Positions 17,494-25,792 of a stretch of 64,000 nt of DNA are shown here, in pieces. Under the pieces are notes generated by a model. It ran no database searches and was not told the origin of the DNA. It saw only the letters and a list, made by a program, of their open reading frames with translations. Positions within the stretch are counted from its first letter, which is position 1. Each line of letters opens with the position of its first letter. Source of the stretch: Sphingomonas sp. LC-1 (GTDB taxonomy: Bacteria > Pseudomonadota > Alphaproteobacteria > Sphingomonadales > Sphingomonadaceae); the NCBI RefSeq assembly GCF_025371035.1, contig NZ_JANZXB010000010.1, forward strand, positions 1 to 64,000, written 5' to 3'. The position numbers were made by a program, and so were the translations under genes.

Positions 17494-19464
17494 TCATGCG
17501 CGGTCCCCTTTGGCGCGCGTCGGGCGCGCCTGCCGCATGTTTGGCGGTAAAAGGCGGATGGTCCGCTGGTCGGGCAGATGACCGCTCACGACCGGGATCT
17601 TCGCCACCGTCGCCTTGAGCTTCTCGAGCGAAGCCCGTCCTGGATAGCGCGTCATACCCTCGCCACCGGTCCCCTTGTGGCCGAGCAGGTCGTTGCGGAA
17701 CTCGATGAAGACCTCCTGGTCCTTCAGCTCGTCCGAGACGGTGTGGCGGGCGGAGTGCATCGCCTGGCCGCGCTTCCGATCGGGCACGCTCGGCGCGATA
17801 TAGATCCACCACAGCTTGTAGAAGACGTCGCCCAGCTTCCGCTTGGTATCGCCGCCGGGCACGAACTCGGGGAACAGCAGCGTCTCGCCGGCCGCGCGCA
17901 TCGCCTCGACATAGCGGAGGAAGCCGAGCCGGATCAGCTCGTCGGCAACGACGATCACGCGCCGGGCGGACTTGTTCTTGATCCGCCCCGTGATGGTGGG
18001 GCGGATCAGAAGATAGTCGATGCCATGCCGCTCCTCGACATCGTCAAGCATCAGCTTCGCCAGTTCCTCGCGCCGCGCGCCAGTGTACCAGACGAGCAGC
18101 AGCAGATAGAACAGGCCATCGTGGATGACCTTGGGGCCGGGCTTCAGTCGCTCCTCGACGCCGACGCAGCCCGTCCATGGCGGCAGGCGGAAGATCGCCT
18201 CGCCTTGTTCCCGGGTGTAGCGCAGCCGTGCTTCACGCTCATCCTTATCGATCGGGGCCGTGAACTCGCCGAAGTCGATCGGCTCGGCGATGACCACCGC
18301 CTTGCGCGTGAAGCTGTGGATCTGGCCAAGCTTGTTGAAATGCTTGTTGGCGGTGCCGGTGGACAAGCCGATCTGGTCTATCGGCACGTCGCCATTCACG
18401 ACTCGATCGGCGAACGCGGCCGCCGCCTGCTCCAGGCTTTGCCCGAGATCGTGGTCTCCAGCCGCCTTGCCATAGTTGACGGAGAGCCGGTCGAACCATT
18501 TGTCGAGCTTGACGATGTCCGCCTTGGTGACCCGCCACATCGGCGTGCCGGGCGACAACGACTTCTGCAGCAGCACGGCGGCCCAGCGGATCTGGCGCAG
18601 CGTCTGTTCCCCGACGCTATCCTTCTCCCGCTTGCCGCCCTTGCGATGCTCCAGCAGGCGGGGCGTCGTGGCGATCATCCGCTCTGCTGCCTCGACCGGG
18701 GTGCAATGCAGCCAATCCTCTGGCACCGCCGGAGCCCCACCGACGGGTGAAGGATGAACGCCAGCGACCGGCGAAGGCGACGGCTGCGGCGGTGCAGGCA
18801 TGGCCGAATTGCCAGGCGCCACCGTCCCGGGCGTGGCCGCACTTCGAAGTTGCGCCTCTGCGGCGGCATAGACGTCGCGGTAGGCCGGGTAGAGGGCGAG
18901 CTCCAGCATCCAGCGCAGCCGGTCATCGACTGCGAAACCCGCAGCGGCGAGATGGCGATCGATCTCGTCTGGCCGGATCAGACTAACACCGCGCTCCTCG
19001 CGCATCGCAATGATTGAGCGCAGATCGGCGATCCGCTGCGCGCGCCAGCCCTCCGCCTCCAATTTGCGCTCTTCGCCCGGCAGGAAGGACATATGGCCCC
19101 CCTGGTTCTTCAGGCGCTCGAAATAATCGATGAAGGCCAGATTGGCGACCGAGTGGTTCTCGACATCGTACGGCGTCGATCGCTGCAGGGTGCACACCTC
19201 GGCCAGCCGCTCCTCGTACATCGCCTTAGCGATCGCCTGCAGCTCCTGCTCAGTGATATCGGTCTTCTGCTTAGCCCGCCTGTCGAGCATCTCCAGCACC
19301 CTCGGCGTCACCGCCGTGAGCGCCGCCCCCATGTTGCGCGCTGCCTTCCGGTCGGTGGTCCGCAGCGACAGCCGAACATCTAGGGTGCCATTATCCAATA
19401 AACGGTGAATTCGGCGCCACCAGAAAATGTGCCCGCGCCGGTAAACGTGTTGAAGACAGTCCAA
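17494..19464 (-). CDS. Tyrosine-family site-specific integrase (656 aa)
   Basis: This recombinase catalyses integration and excision of the island at the adjacent tRNA gene. The C-terminal catalytic domain shows the tyrosine-recombinase residues: Arg in WYTGARREELAKLML, the HxxR box in AMHSARHTVSDEL, the later His in FRNDLLGHKG and the tyrosine in MTRYPGR. The N-terminal 430 residues include an arm-binding domain (HVYRRGHIFWWRR), a proline-rich linker near 215-245 and a core-binding helical domain. It is longer than lambda-type integrases, like other large island integrases. The start appears to be TTG 19464; no ATG fits. It points away from tRNA-Gln with its 5' end 131 bases from the tRNA. 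Confidence 0.9.
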   Translation of the reverse strand: MDCLQHVYRRGHIFWWRRIHRLLDNGTLDVRLSLRTTDRKAARNMGAALTAVTPRVLEMLDRRAKQKTDITEQELQAIAKAMYEERLAEVCTLQRSTPYDVENHSVANLAFIDYFERLKNQGGHMSFLPGEERKLEAEGWRAQRIADLRSIIAMREERGVSLIRPDEIDRHLAAAGFAVDDRLRWMLELALYPAYRDVYAAAEAQLRSAATPGTVAPGNSAMPAPPQPSPSPVAGVHPSPVGGAPAVPEDWLHCTPVEAAERMIATTPRLLEHRKGGKREKDSVGEQTLRQIRWAAVLLQKSLSPGTPMWRVTKADIVKLDKWFDRLSVNYGKAAGDHDLGQSLEQAAAAFADRVVNGDVPIDQIGLSTGTANKHFNKLGQIHSFTRKAVVIAEPIDFGEFTAPIDKDEREARLRYTREQGEAIFRLPPWTGCVGVEERLKPGPKVIHDGLFYLLLLVWYTGARREELAKLMLDDVEERHGIDYLLIRPTITGRIKNKSARRVIVVADELIRLGFLRYVEAMRAAGETLLFPEFVPGGDTKRKLGDVFYKLWWIYIAPSVPDRKRGQAMHSARHTVSDELKDQEVFIEFRNDLLGHKGTGGEGMTRYPGRASLEKLKATVAKIPVVSGHLPDQRTIRLLPPNMRQARPTRAKGDRA

Positions 19465-19489
19465 AACCGCGGCCTTCCCGGCCAGCGCA

Positions 19490-19525
19490 TTGGCACAATC
19501 CGATGCACAATTGTGCAGGTGCCAA
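19490..19525. repeat. Nested palindrome upstream of the integrase gene
   Basis: An outer stem TTGGCAC (19490-19496) / GTGCCAA (19519-19525) encloses a perfect 14-bp palindrome TGCACAATTGTGCA (19504-19517). It lies 26 bases before the integrase start, where an operator or an arm-type integrase/excisionase site would be expected. Confidence 0.5.
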
Positions 19526-19566
19526 CGGCCGACCCTGATAGTCAGCCAGCGCCTTCAAACACTTAG

Positions 19567-19580
19567 CAGCCAATTGGCTG
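19567..19580. repeat. 14-bp perfect palindrome beside tRNA-Gln
   Basis: CAGCCAATTGGCTG reads identically on both strands and sits 14 bases from the tRNA 3' end. It shares the CAATTG centre with the palindrome at 19504-19517, so the pair may be sites for one protein at the island end. Confidence 0.45.
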
Positions 19581-19594
19581 GGATTTCAGACAGA

Positions 19595-19669
19595 TGGCTG
19601 GGGCGGCAGGATTCGAACCTGCGTATGACGGTACCAAAAACCGTTGCCTTACCGCTTGGCGACGCCCCA
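19595..19669 (-). tRNA. tRNA-Gln (TTG)
   Basis: On the minus strand a full cloverleaf is visible: acceptor stem TGGGGCG/CGCCCCA, the D-arm beginning CGCCAAGCGG, anticodon arm ACGGT-TTTTGGT-ACCGT with anticodon TTG, T-arm with GTTCGAATC, discriminator G and encoded CCA. The 3' end faces the integrase gene, so this tRNA is the likely integration site, with the island restoring or retaining the 3' end. The gene is intact. Confidence 0.95.
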
Positions 19670-19733
19670 GTGGAGAGGCGCGCCTTATACCGGGCGCGCC
19701 GCTCTTGAAAAGCCCCTATTGCGGGGAAAATCG

Positions 19734-20831
19734 TTAGCCCAGGCGGCGCATCCAGCCGTGCGGATCCGGGGCCTGGCCGCGCTGGATCGAGACCAGCTGG
19801 TCGCGCAGGCGGGTGGTCAGCTGGCCGGGGCCGCCGCTCCCGATGGTGAAGCGGCCGGCAGGCTCGGCGACGCTGCCGATCGGGGTGACGACCGCCGCGG
19901 TTCCGCAGGCAAAGGCCTCCACCAAGCGACCGCTGGCGGCATCCGCACGCCACTGGTCGATGGCATAGGGCTCCTCGCGCACGGTCAGGCCCTGCGCGCG
20001 CGCGATGGTCAGGATCGAATCGCGCGTGATGCCCGGCAGGATCGTGCCGGTCAGCGGCGGGGTCACGAGGCTGCCGTCGTCGAACACGAAGAAGACGTTC
20101 ATGCCGCCCAGTTCCTCGACCCAGCGGCGCTCGACCGCGTCGAGGAAGACGACCTGATCACACCCGTTGGCGATCGCTTCCTTCTGAGCGAGCAGGCTGG
20201 CGGCATAATTGCCGCCGCATTTGGCCGCACCCGTGCCGCCGGGAGCCGCGCGGGTATAGCCTTGGCTGACCCAGATCGACACGGCGGGCGCGCCGCCCTT
20301 GAAATAGGCGCCCACCGACGAGGCGATGACCATGTAGAGATATTCGGACGAGGGCTTCACGCCCAGGAAGACCTCGCTCGCGAACATGAACGGACGCAGA
20401 TAGAGCGCACCGCCATCCTGCTCGGGAATCCAGTTGCGCTCCACCTCGACCAATCGTTCGACCGATTCGAGGAACAGCTCTTCCGGCAGCTCGGGCATGG
20501 CCATACGCCGCGCCGAATCCTGGAAACGCCGGGCGTTCGCCTCGGGCCGGAACAGGGCGGTGCCGCCATCGGCCAGCCGATAGGCCTTCATCCCCTCAAA
20601 TATCTCCTGCGCATAGTGCAGGACCGAGGCCGCCGGATCGACGCTGAGCGGCGCGCGTGCGGTAATTTGCGCATCGTGCCAGCCCTTCTCGTCGCTGTAG
20701 CGGATCAGCGCCATGTGATCGGTGAAGACCCGTCCGAAGCCCGGATCGACCAGACGCGCCGTCCGCTCGCTCGCCGCGACCGGGGTCGCACAAGGATCGA
20801 ACCGAAACGTAAGGGATTGTGGCGCTTCCAT
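19734..20831 (-). CDS. ilvE: Branched-chain amino acid aminotransferase
   Basis: This PLP-dependent fold-IV enzyme catalyses the last step of leucine, isoleucine and valine synthesis and the first step of their breakdown, using 2-oxoglutarate/glutamate. Family blocks include LHYAQEIFEGMKAYR, LYLRPFMFASE, GTGAAKCGGNYAASLLAQ (with the PLP lysine), the substrate-side EELGGMNVFFVF and GTILPGITRDSIL. The length (365 aa) is normal. ATG 20831 is chosen over TTG two codons upstream. It is divergent from a MarR gene 57 bases away, an arrangement that often indicates shared regulation. Confidence 0.93.
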   Translation of the reverse strand: MEAPQSLTFRFDPCATPVAASERTARLVDPGFGRVFTDHMALIRYSDEKGWHDAQITARAPLSVDPAASVLHYAQEIFEGMKAYRLADGGTALFRPEANARRFQDSARRMAMPELPEELFLESVERLVEVERNWIPEQDGGALYLRPFMFASEVFLGVKPSSEYLYMVIASSVGAYFKGGAPAVSIWVSQGYTRAAPGGTGAAKCGGNYAASLLAQKEAIANGCDQVVFLDAVERRWVEELGGMNVFFVFDDGSLVTPPLTGTILPGITRDSILTIARAQGLTVREEPYAIDQWRADAASGRLVEAFACGTAAVVTPIGSVAEPAGRFTIGSGGPGQLTTRLRDQLVSIQRGQAPDPHGWMRRLG

Positions 20832-20888
20832 GGTCAACTCTCTGTTTTGGGTTGCCGTGGCCTAGGCCCTGTGTCTAGACGGGTCAAC

Positions 20889-21386
20889 ATGGCTGCCTCG
20901 AACCAGTCCGCATCGGCACAATTTCTCCGCGAACCTGAACTGCGCAGGGGGATGGAATTGCTGTATTTCGGCAATAGTCACCTCGTGCGATCGATCGATC
21001 GCGGTCTCGCCGCGCAAGGGTTGGGCCGCGCCCATCACCGTGCGCTCTACTTCATGGCCCGCAAGCCCGACATGACGGTCAGCGAGTTGCTATCGCTCCT
21101 GGCGATCACCAAACAGTCGCTTGGCCGCGTGCTCAACGAGCTGGCGACCCGCGATTTGGTCGAGACCCGGCCGGGCGACCGCGACCGGCGGCAGCGACTG
21201 TTGCGCCTGACCCCGGCGGGCGCAAAGATGGAAGCCGAGCTCTTCGACGCGCTGCGCGAGAAGTTGTCCAAGGCCTATGCCCGTGCGGGGCAGCAGGCGG
21301 TGACGGGGTTCTGGACCGTGCTGGAAGGGTTCATCCCCGAGCAGGAACGTGCCCGGATCGAGGATTTGCGCGTCAATGACGGGTGA
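20889..21386 (+). CDS. MarR-family transcriptional regulator
   Basis: The 165-residue product has a winged helix-turn-helix of MarR type: GLGRAHHRALYFMARKPDM, then SELLSLLAITKQSLGRVLNE (recognition helix) and the wing LVETRPGDRDRRQRLLRLT, flanked by dimerization helices. It starts at ATG 20889 (MAASNQSASAQF); the long reading frame upstream is antisense to ilvE and is not part of the gene. It is divergent from ilvE and may regulate it or itself. The effector is unknown. Confidence 0.88.
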   Translation: MAASNQSASAQFLREPELRRGMELLYFGNSHLVRSIDRGLAAQGLGRAHHRALYFMARKPDMTVSELLSLLAITKQSLGRVLNELATRDLVETRPGDRDRRQRLLRLTPAGAKMEAELFDALREKLSKAYARAGQQAVTGFWTVLEGFIPEQERARIEDLRVNDG

Positions 21387-21551
21387 TTTTCACCGATAGC
21401 GAAGGGTTGAACGGTCCTCGTGCCCTTCTTCCCCGAGCAGAGAAGGAATGGCGCGAGGCCCGACCGGTCCCGGGAACGGGGCAATCCGTCTTCGCCTTCG
21501 TCAGAGAAGCTGTGGCGGAGCTTGGAACAACCCAGGCCGGCGAAGGCCGAC

Positions 21552-22352
21552 CTACCGTCGAGCGGCCGCCGCCATTTCGCGATTTCTCCGCTCCGATGCG
21601 GCCAGGGTCTCGGCCATCAGCTTCGACAGCGCGTCGCCCGCGTCCAATATGTTCAGGCCCTCGCGAGTCGATCCGCCAGGGCTTGCCACCCGATCCGCCA
21701 GCACGGCGGGTGGGGCATCGGCGATCATCGCCATGGCCCCTGCCCCGTCGACGGTCGCAAGCGCCAGCCGCTGCGCCAGTTCCGGTGACAGTCCCAGGCC
21801 AACCCCGGCCTGCGCCAGAGCATCGATGAAGCGGAACACGAAGGCCGGGCCGCACCCCGCCAGCGCGGTGACGGCATCGAACCGCGTCTCATCCTCGATC
21901 CAAGGCGCGATCCCCAGCGGTGTCGCCAATGCCTCCGCCGCCGCACGGACGGCAGGATCGGTGGAGCGGGTATAGAGCGCCGTCACGCCCTGCCCGATCG
22001 CGACCGGCAGGTTCGGCATCATCCGCACGATCGCCTGCGCCGCGATCCGCGACGCCAGCGCCTGCTCTTCGACGCCCGCCAGGATCGACAGCAGCAGGGC
22101 GGGACGAAGATGGGCGAGCGTGGGCGCAATGTCGTCAAGCTGCTGAGGCTTGAACCCCAGCATCAAGGTCGTCGGCGTCTCATCGACGGGCAGAGCGGTC
22201 AGCGAGCGAACACCTTCCGGCGCGCCGCGTCCGCTGCGTGTGATGACGGTGACCTGGCGGGGGTCCAATCCGGCATCGAGCCAGCGTCGCAGCATAGCTC
22301 CGGCCATGTTGCCGCATCCGATCAGCCAGATCGGCCCGGTCGGGAAGCTCAC
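21552..22352 (-). CDS. proC: Pyrroline-5-carboxylate reductase
   Basis: ProC catalyses the final NAD(P)H-dependent step of proline synthesis. The Rossmann glycine motif IGCGNMAGAMLRRWL is at the N-terminus. MLGFKPQQ and RMMPNLPVAIGQG belong to the NAD domain, and the C-terminal dimer domain carries DAVTALAGCGPAFVF and the signature LADRVASPGGSTREGLNIL. The length (266 aa) is standard. It starts with GTG 22352 behind GAGGAG. It follows the YbjN gene by 10 bases in one transcript. Confidence 0.93.
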   Translation of the reverse strand: MSFPTGPIWLIGCGNMAGAMLRRWLDAGLDPRQVTVITRSGRGAPEGVRSLTALPVDETPTTLMLGFKPQQLDDIAPTLAHLRPALLLSILAGVEEQALASRIAAQAIVRMMPNLPVAIGQGVTALYTRSTDPAVRAAAEALATPLGIAPWIEDETRFDAVTALAGCGPAFVFRFIDALAQAGVGLGLSPELAQRLALATVDGAGAMAMIADAPPAVLADRVASPGGSTREGLNILDAGDALSKLMAETLAASERRNREMAAAARR

Positions 22353-22362
22353 GCGACGCTCC

Positions 22363-22866
22363 TCAAGCTTCGCCCTGCGTCTCGATCAACGCGGCGGCCA
22401 GCGCCTCGCGCGGGGTCTTGCCGCCCCACAGGACGAACTGGAACACGGGGTAGAAGCGCTCGCACTCCTCGATCGCCGATTCGACCAGCAATTCGGTTGC
22501 CGAGAGCGAAATCGTGCCGTCTTCGCCGCCATCGACCATCGCGGCGTGGCGGTAGAGCAGGATGCCGCTGTTCGACCAAAGTTCGAAATGGCCGATCCAG
22601 AGCTGCTCGTTGACCAGGGCCAGCGCCTCATAGATGCTGGCGCGGCGATCCTCGGTAACCTTTATATCGGGAAAAGCCAGGAATTGCAGGACGCTATCGT
22701 CGTCACGCCACAGCGCGCGCAGCTCATAGCTCGCCCAGCTGCCCTTTACCGTCGCGACGATTTCCTCGTCATGACGTTCATGCTCCCACCCATGGGCAGC
22801 GAAATACGCTTCCAGCATATCGATGGGGGCCGAGTCATCGGCTTCATGATCGGTCGATTCAAGCAT
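22363..22866 (-). CDS. YbjN-domain protein
   Basis: The 167-residue acidic cytoplasmic protein matches the YbjN (sensory transduction regulator) family in its layout: a short N-terminal helix (IDMLEAYFAAHGWEHER), the ALWRDDDSVLQFLAFPDIKV strands and a C-terminal helical part (LVESAIEECERFYPVFQFVL). The family resembles type III secretion chaperones in fold, and its exact role is unclear. The start ATG 22866 has AGGGG upstream. It lies 10 bases before proC and probably shares its transcript. Confidence 0.8.
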   Translation of the reverse strand: MLESTDHEADDSAPIDMLEAYFAAHGWEHERHDEEIVATVKGSWASYELRALWRDDDSVLQFLAFPDIKVTEDRRASIYEALALVNEQLWIGHFELWSNSGILLYRHAAMVDGGEDGTISLSATELLVESAIEECERFYPVFQFVLWGGKTPREALAAALIETQGEA

Positions 22867-23004
22867 CACAGGCCCCTGCGAACAAACCCAGACCGCCGCA
22901 GGTTGCACCGCGTATGGCCAAGCTGCAAGCAGCGCGACGCCGAAATCTGTGGATAGCTGTCCGGCGACGCACGCCGGACCAGCGATCGGAAGGGATTGGC
23001 CGGG

Positions 23005-23277
23005 TCAGGATTCAACCCCGCTCGTCGTCGCCACGGTCTGCCGCGCCTCCAGCGCATCCAGACGGGCCTTCAGCGCGTCGGCCTCGTCACGCGCGGCGAC
23101 GGCCATTGCCTTGACGACTTCGAATTCCTCGCGGCTGACGAAATCCAGACCGCCGATCCACTCCCGCGCACGCGACCGGGCGCTGGCTTCGGCTTCACGC
23201 CCCATGCCCGCCACGGTGCCGGCCAGGCCGTTCATCACCTTGGCGAAATCGTCGAACAGCTTGTTGTCGGCCTGCAT
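23005..23277 (-). CDS. ubiK: Ubiquinone biosynthesis accessory factor UbiK family
   Basis: The 90-residue protein matches the UbiK/BMFP family: N-terminal helix KLFDDFAKVMNGLAGTVAGM, a linker with EWIGGLDFVSREEFEVV and a C-terminal coiled coil with LKARLDALEA. The family assists late steps of aerobic ubiquinone synthesis at the membrane and is about 80-100 residues long. ATG 23277 is the natural start; upstream codons overlap the tspO end region and are not family-like. It lies 22 bases beyond tspO. Confidence 0.8.
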   Translation of the reverse strand: MQADNKLFDDFAKVMNGLAGTVAGMGREAEASARSRAREWIGGLDFVSREEFEVVKAMAVAARDEADALKARLDALEARQTVATTSGVES

Positions 23278-23299
23278 GATCAAATTCCCAAAAATCGTT

Positions 23300-23869
23300 T
23301 CACAGCATTTGGGAGGTCTGGGCGCTCGGCACAAGCCTTTCCGCGTCGGGATTAAGCTGGCCGATCCGCCAGTTGAGCACTCCCGCGAAGGACAACCAGA
23401 CAAGATACGGCACCATCAGCCATGCCGCCCCGCGCCGGATACGCGAAAATGCGACGGTGGTGGCGATGGACAGGAGTAGGATGGCGACCAGCACGAACAG
23501 CGCCAGCCCGACCCTATGTGCCCCAAAGAACAAGGGCGTCCAGGCCAGGTTCAGCGCGAACTGCGCGACGAACAGGCCGATGGCGACACCCCGCCCCGTG
23601 GCGCCGCGCGCATGGGCGATCATTGCCAGCGCCAAGCCGATCAGGACATAGAGCGCGGTCCAGGCGACGGGAAACACCCAGCCGGGCGGCGTCAGTTCAG
23701 GCTTGGTCAGTGCCATGTACCAGCCATTCTCGCTGCCCGCCGGCACGGAGCGCCCGGATGCGAAACCCAGCAACAGGATGAGGGGCACGATGACGATCGC
23801 CCAGCGCAGGAAAGACATCCGCAACTGACCCTTGGACGCAATCGTACCCAATTGACCCTCTTTCGCCAT
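23300..23869 (-). CDS. tspO: TspO/MBR (tryptophan-rich sensory) membrane protein
   Basis: TspO proteins have five transmembrane helices, bind porphyrins and act as outer-membrane or stress regulators in alphaproteobacteria. Five hydrophobic spans are visible and the family blocks WYMALTKPELTPPGWVFPVAW, FALNLAWTPLFFGAH and PYLVWLSFAGVLNW are intact. The first ATG (23869) gives an 18-residue hydrophilic extension before MSFLRWAIVIV; an internal start at 23818 is also possible. ubiK follows on the same strand. Confidence 0.9.
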   Translation of the reverse strand: MAKEGQLGTIASKGQLRMSFLRWAIVIVPLILLLGFASGRSVPAGSENGWYMALTKPELTPPGWVFPVAWTALYVLIGLALAMIAHARGATGRGVAIGLFVAQFALNLAWTPLFFGAHRVGLALFVLVAILLLSIATTVAFSRIRRGAAWLMVPYLVWLSFAGVLNWRIGQLNPDAERLVPSAQTSQML

Positions 23870-23941
23870 GATGCTGCCGGGTGTGCCGTACCGGCACCGG
23901 ACAGTAAACGGATAAGGTGAACGTTAAATGCGCCGTGACGT

Positions 23942-24676
23942 TCAATTTCGGGATGCGGCTACCAAAAACTCGATATTTCCCTCCGGCCCGGTAATCGGGC
24001 TTTGGGTGACGCCCGCAACCGCCCACCCCGCTTCGGTCAGCCAGGCTACGACCTGGTCGCAGACGCGGGCATGCACGGCCGGGTCGCGGACCACCCCGCC
24101 CTTGCCGACCTCGTCGCGCCCCGCCTCAAACTGCGGCTTGATGAGTGCGAGCAGCCGCGCTTCGGGACCGGCAAAGCTCAGGGGGCGTTCCAGCACCTTG
24201 GCAAGGCCGATAAAACTGGCGTCGCAGACGACGATGTCGATCGGCTCGGGGATATGGGCTTCGGTCAGGATGCGGGCGCTGGTCTGCTCATGAACGATCA
24301 CGCGCGGGTCCTGCCGGAGCGACCAGGCAAGCTGGTTGGTGCCGCTATCAACCGCATAGACGCGCGCGGCACCCTTTTGCAGCAAGACGTCGGTGAAGCC
24401 GCCCGTCGAACTGCCGACGTCGATCGCGACCGCGCCGGTCACGTCCCAGCCAAAATGTTCGAGCCCATGGGCCAGCTTGATCCCACCCCGCGACACCCAG
24501 GGGTGATCGCGCCCCCGCACGTCGAGCGCGGCGTCTTGCGCGATTTGCTGCCCAGGCTTGGCGATCTTCGTATCGCCCGAAAACACCAGCCCCGCCATCA
24601 CCAGCGCCTGTGCGCGGGATCGGGATTCCACGAGTCCGCGATCCACGAGCATCTGATCGACACGCTGTTTGGCCAT
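23942..24676 (-). CDS. tlyA: TlyA-type rRNA 2'-O-methyltransferase / hemolysin family
   Basis: The N-terminal S4 RNA-binding domain (QRVDQMLVDRGLVESRSRAQ, ALVMAGLVFSGDTKI) is followed by an FtsJ-like SAM methyltransferase domain with VAIDVGSSTGGFTDVLL, IDIVVCDASFIGL and ALIKPQFEAGRDEVGKGGVV. Characterised members methylate cytidine 2'-OH in 16S/23S rRNA. I begin at ATG 24676 (MAKQRVDQ); the longer frame adds 59 non-family residues and overlaps the divergent hydrolase gene. In many alphaproteobacteria tlyA lies near dxs, as here. Confidence 0.9.
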   Translation of the reverse strand: MAKQRVDQMLVDRGLVESRSRAQALVMAGLVFSGDTKIAKPGQQIAQDAALDVRGRDHPWVSRGGIKLAHGLEHFGWDVTGAVAIDVGSSTGGFTDVLLQKGAARVYAVDSGTNQLAWSLRQDPRVIVHEQTSARILTEAHIPEPIDIVVCDASFIGLAKVLERPLSFAGPEARLLALIKPQFEAGRDEVGKGGVVRDPAVHARVCDQVVAWLTEAGWAVAGVTQSPITGPEGNIEFLVAASRN

Positions 24677-24837
24677 GGCCCGCCCTACCCCCCGCATCGG
24701 TCTGTCGCAAGCCGCGATCCACTGGGCGTAAAGGCTATTGCCTATCTTTTTAGTAGGAATAAATTTGATAGTCGGAATCGGGAGTCGTCGGCATTTCGCA
24801 GCCTCGTTCGCCCGAGCCGGAGCCAAGGAGAAGCCAT

Positions 24838-25518
24838 ATGGGTTCGATCGCATCCTATGAGGCCCGCAAACCGACGGTCCTCACCGTACCTGGCCTGGGC
24901 GGCTCGGGCCGCTCGCACTGGCAGAGTTTGTGGGAAGAGGCGCGACCCGACACGATCCGGGTCGAACTCGGCATGTGGTCGACCCCGCATCGTAATGCCT
25001 GGGTCACCCGGCTCGATCAGGCGATCCGCGCCGCGCAGGCGCCGGTCATCCTGGCGGCGCACTCGCTGGGCTGTCTGGCGGTGGCGTGGTGGGCGGAACT
25101 GTCGCCGCAACCCTATGGCTGGCCGGTGGCCGGCGCGCTACTGGTCGCCCCCGCCGATGTCGACCGACCGGACGCGCCGGATAGCCTGAAGGGCTTTGCG
25201 CCCTCGCCGCGCACGCCACTGCCCTTCCCCTCGATCTTGGTCGCCAGCCAGGACGATCCGTGGATCTCGATCGAACGCGCGCACAGCCTCGCGGTCGATT
25301 GGGGCAGCCATTTCGTCGATGCCGGGCATCAGGGGCATATCAATGCCGCCAGCGGTCTCGGCTGGTGGCAGGAGGGTCAGGAACTGCTCGGCCGGGTGAT
25401 CGCGGCAAGCGGCATGGACCGGCCGACGCCGTCCGGCCCGTTATCGCCCAGCGAGGCGCGCGCCGTGCTGGCGGTGAACGCGACCGATGCGGCGCAGGCG
25501 CACTATCTGGGGCGGTGA
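24838..25518 (+). CDS. RBBP9/YdeN-family alpha/beta hydrolase
   Basis: This small serine hydrolase starts LTVPGLGGSGRSHWQSLW, the typical opening of the YdeN/RBBP9 family. The nucleophile elbow is AAHSLGC, the acid is in VASQDDPWIS and the histidine in AGHQGHINAASG. No signal peptide is present, so it is cytoplasmic. ATG 24838 has AAGGAG at the right distance. The substrate is unknown. The last 40 residues extend beyond the family core and are low in complexity. Confidence 0.88.
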   Translation: MGSIASYEARKPTVLTVPGLGGSGRSHWQSLWEEARPDTIRVELGMWSTPHRNAWVTRLDQAIRAAQAPVILAAHSLGCLAVAWWAELSPQPYGWPVAGALLVAPADVDRPDAPDSLKGFAPSPRTPLPFPSILVASQDDPWISIERAHSLAVDWGSHFVDAGHQGHINAASGLGWWQEGQELLGRVIAASGMDRPTPSGPLSPSEARAVLAVNATDAAQAHYLGR

Positions 25519-25528
25519 GCCCCCCTCA

Positions 25529-25792
25529 CTCCGTTCAGCCTGAGCGAAGTCGAGGGCCAAGGGAAACCCTCACCACTCGGCGTTCCCCGGCGAAGGCCGG
25601 GGCCCAGTTTCGGTGAGGCCAAGAGGAAATAGAAGCGGCGAGTGGGAGGCAAAGTCGATCGGTGGCTATAGCCTCCCACGCCAATTTGCCGCGCCATCGC
25701 CATAGCGTGGAAACTGGGCCCCTCCCTTCGCCGGGGAACAGCTGGTCTTAAGGGTTTCCCCTCGCCCTCGGCTTCGCTCAGGCTGAACGGAG
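25529..25792. repeat. 264-bp nested inverted-repeat element (REP-like)
   Basis: Four pairs of arms are nested symmetrically: 25529-25557 with 25764-25792 (28 of 29 bases paired), GGGAAACCCT at 25561-25570 with 25751-25760 (10/10), 25582-25610 with 25711-25739 (27/29) and GTGGGAGGC at 25642-25650 with 25671-25679 (9/9). The whole can fold into one long cruciform or RNA hairpin. It lies between convergent genes, where it could end transcription from both sides, and resembles REP-type palindromes scattered in sphingomonads. Confidence 0.8.
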
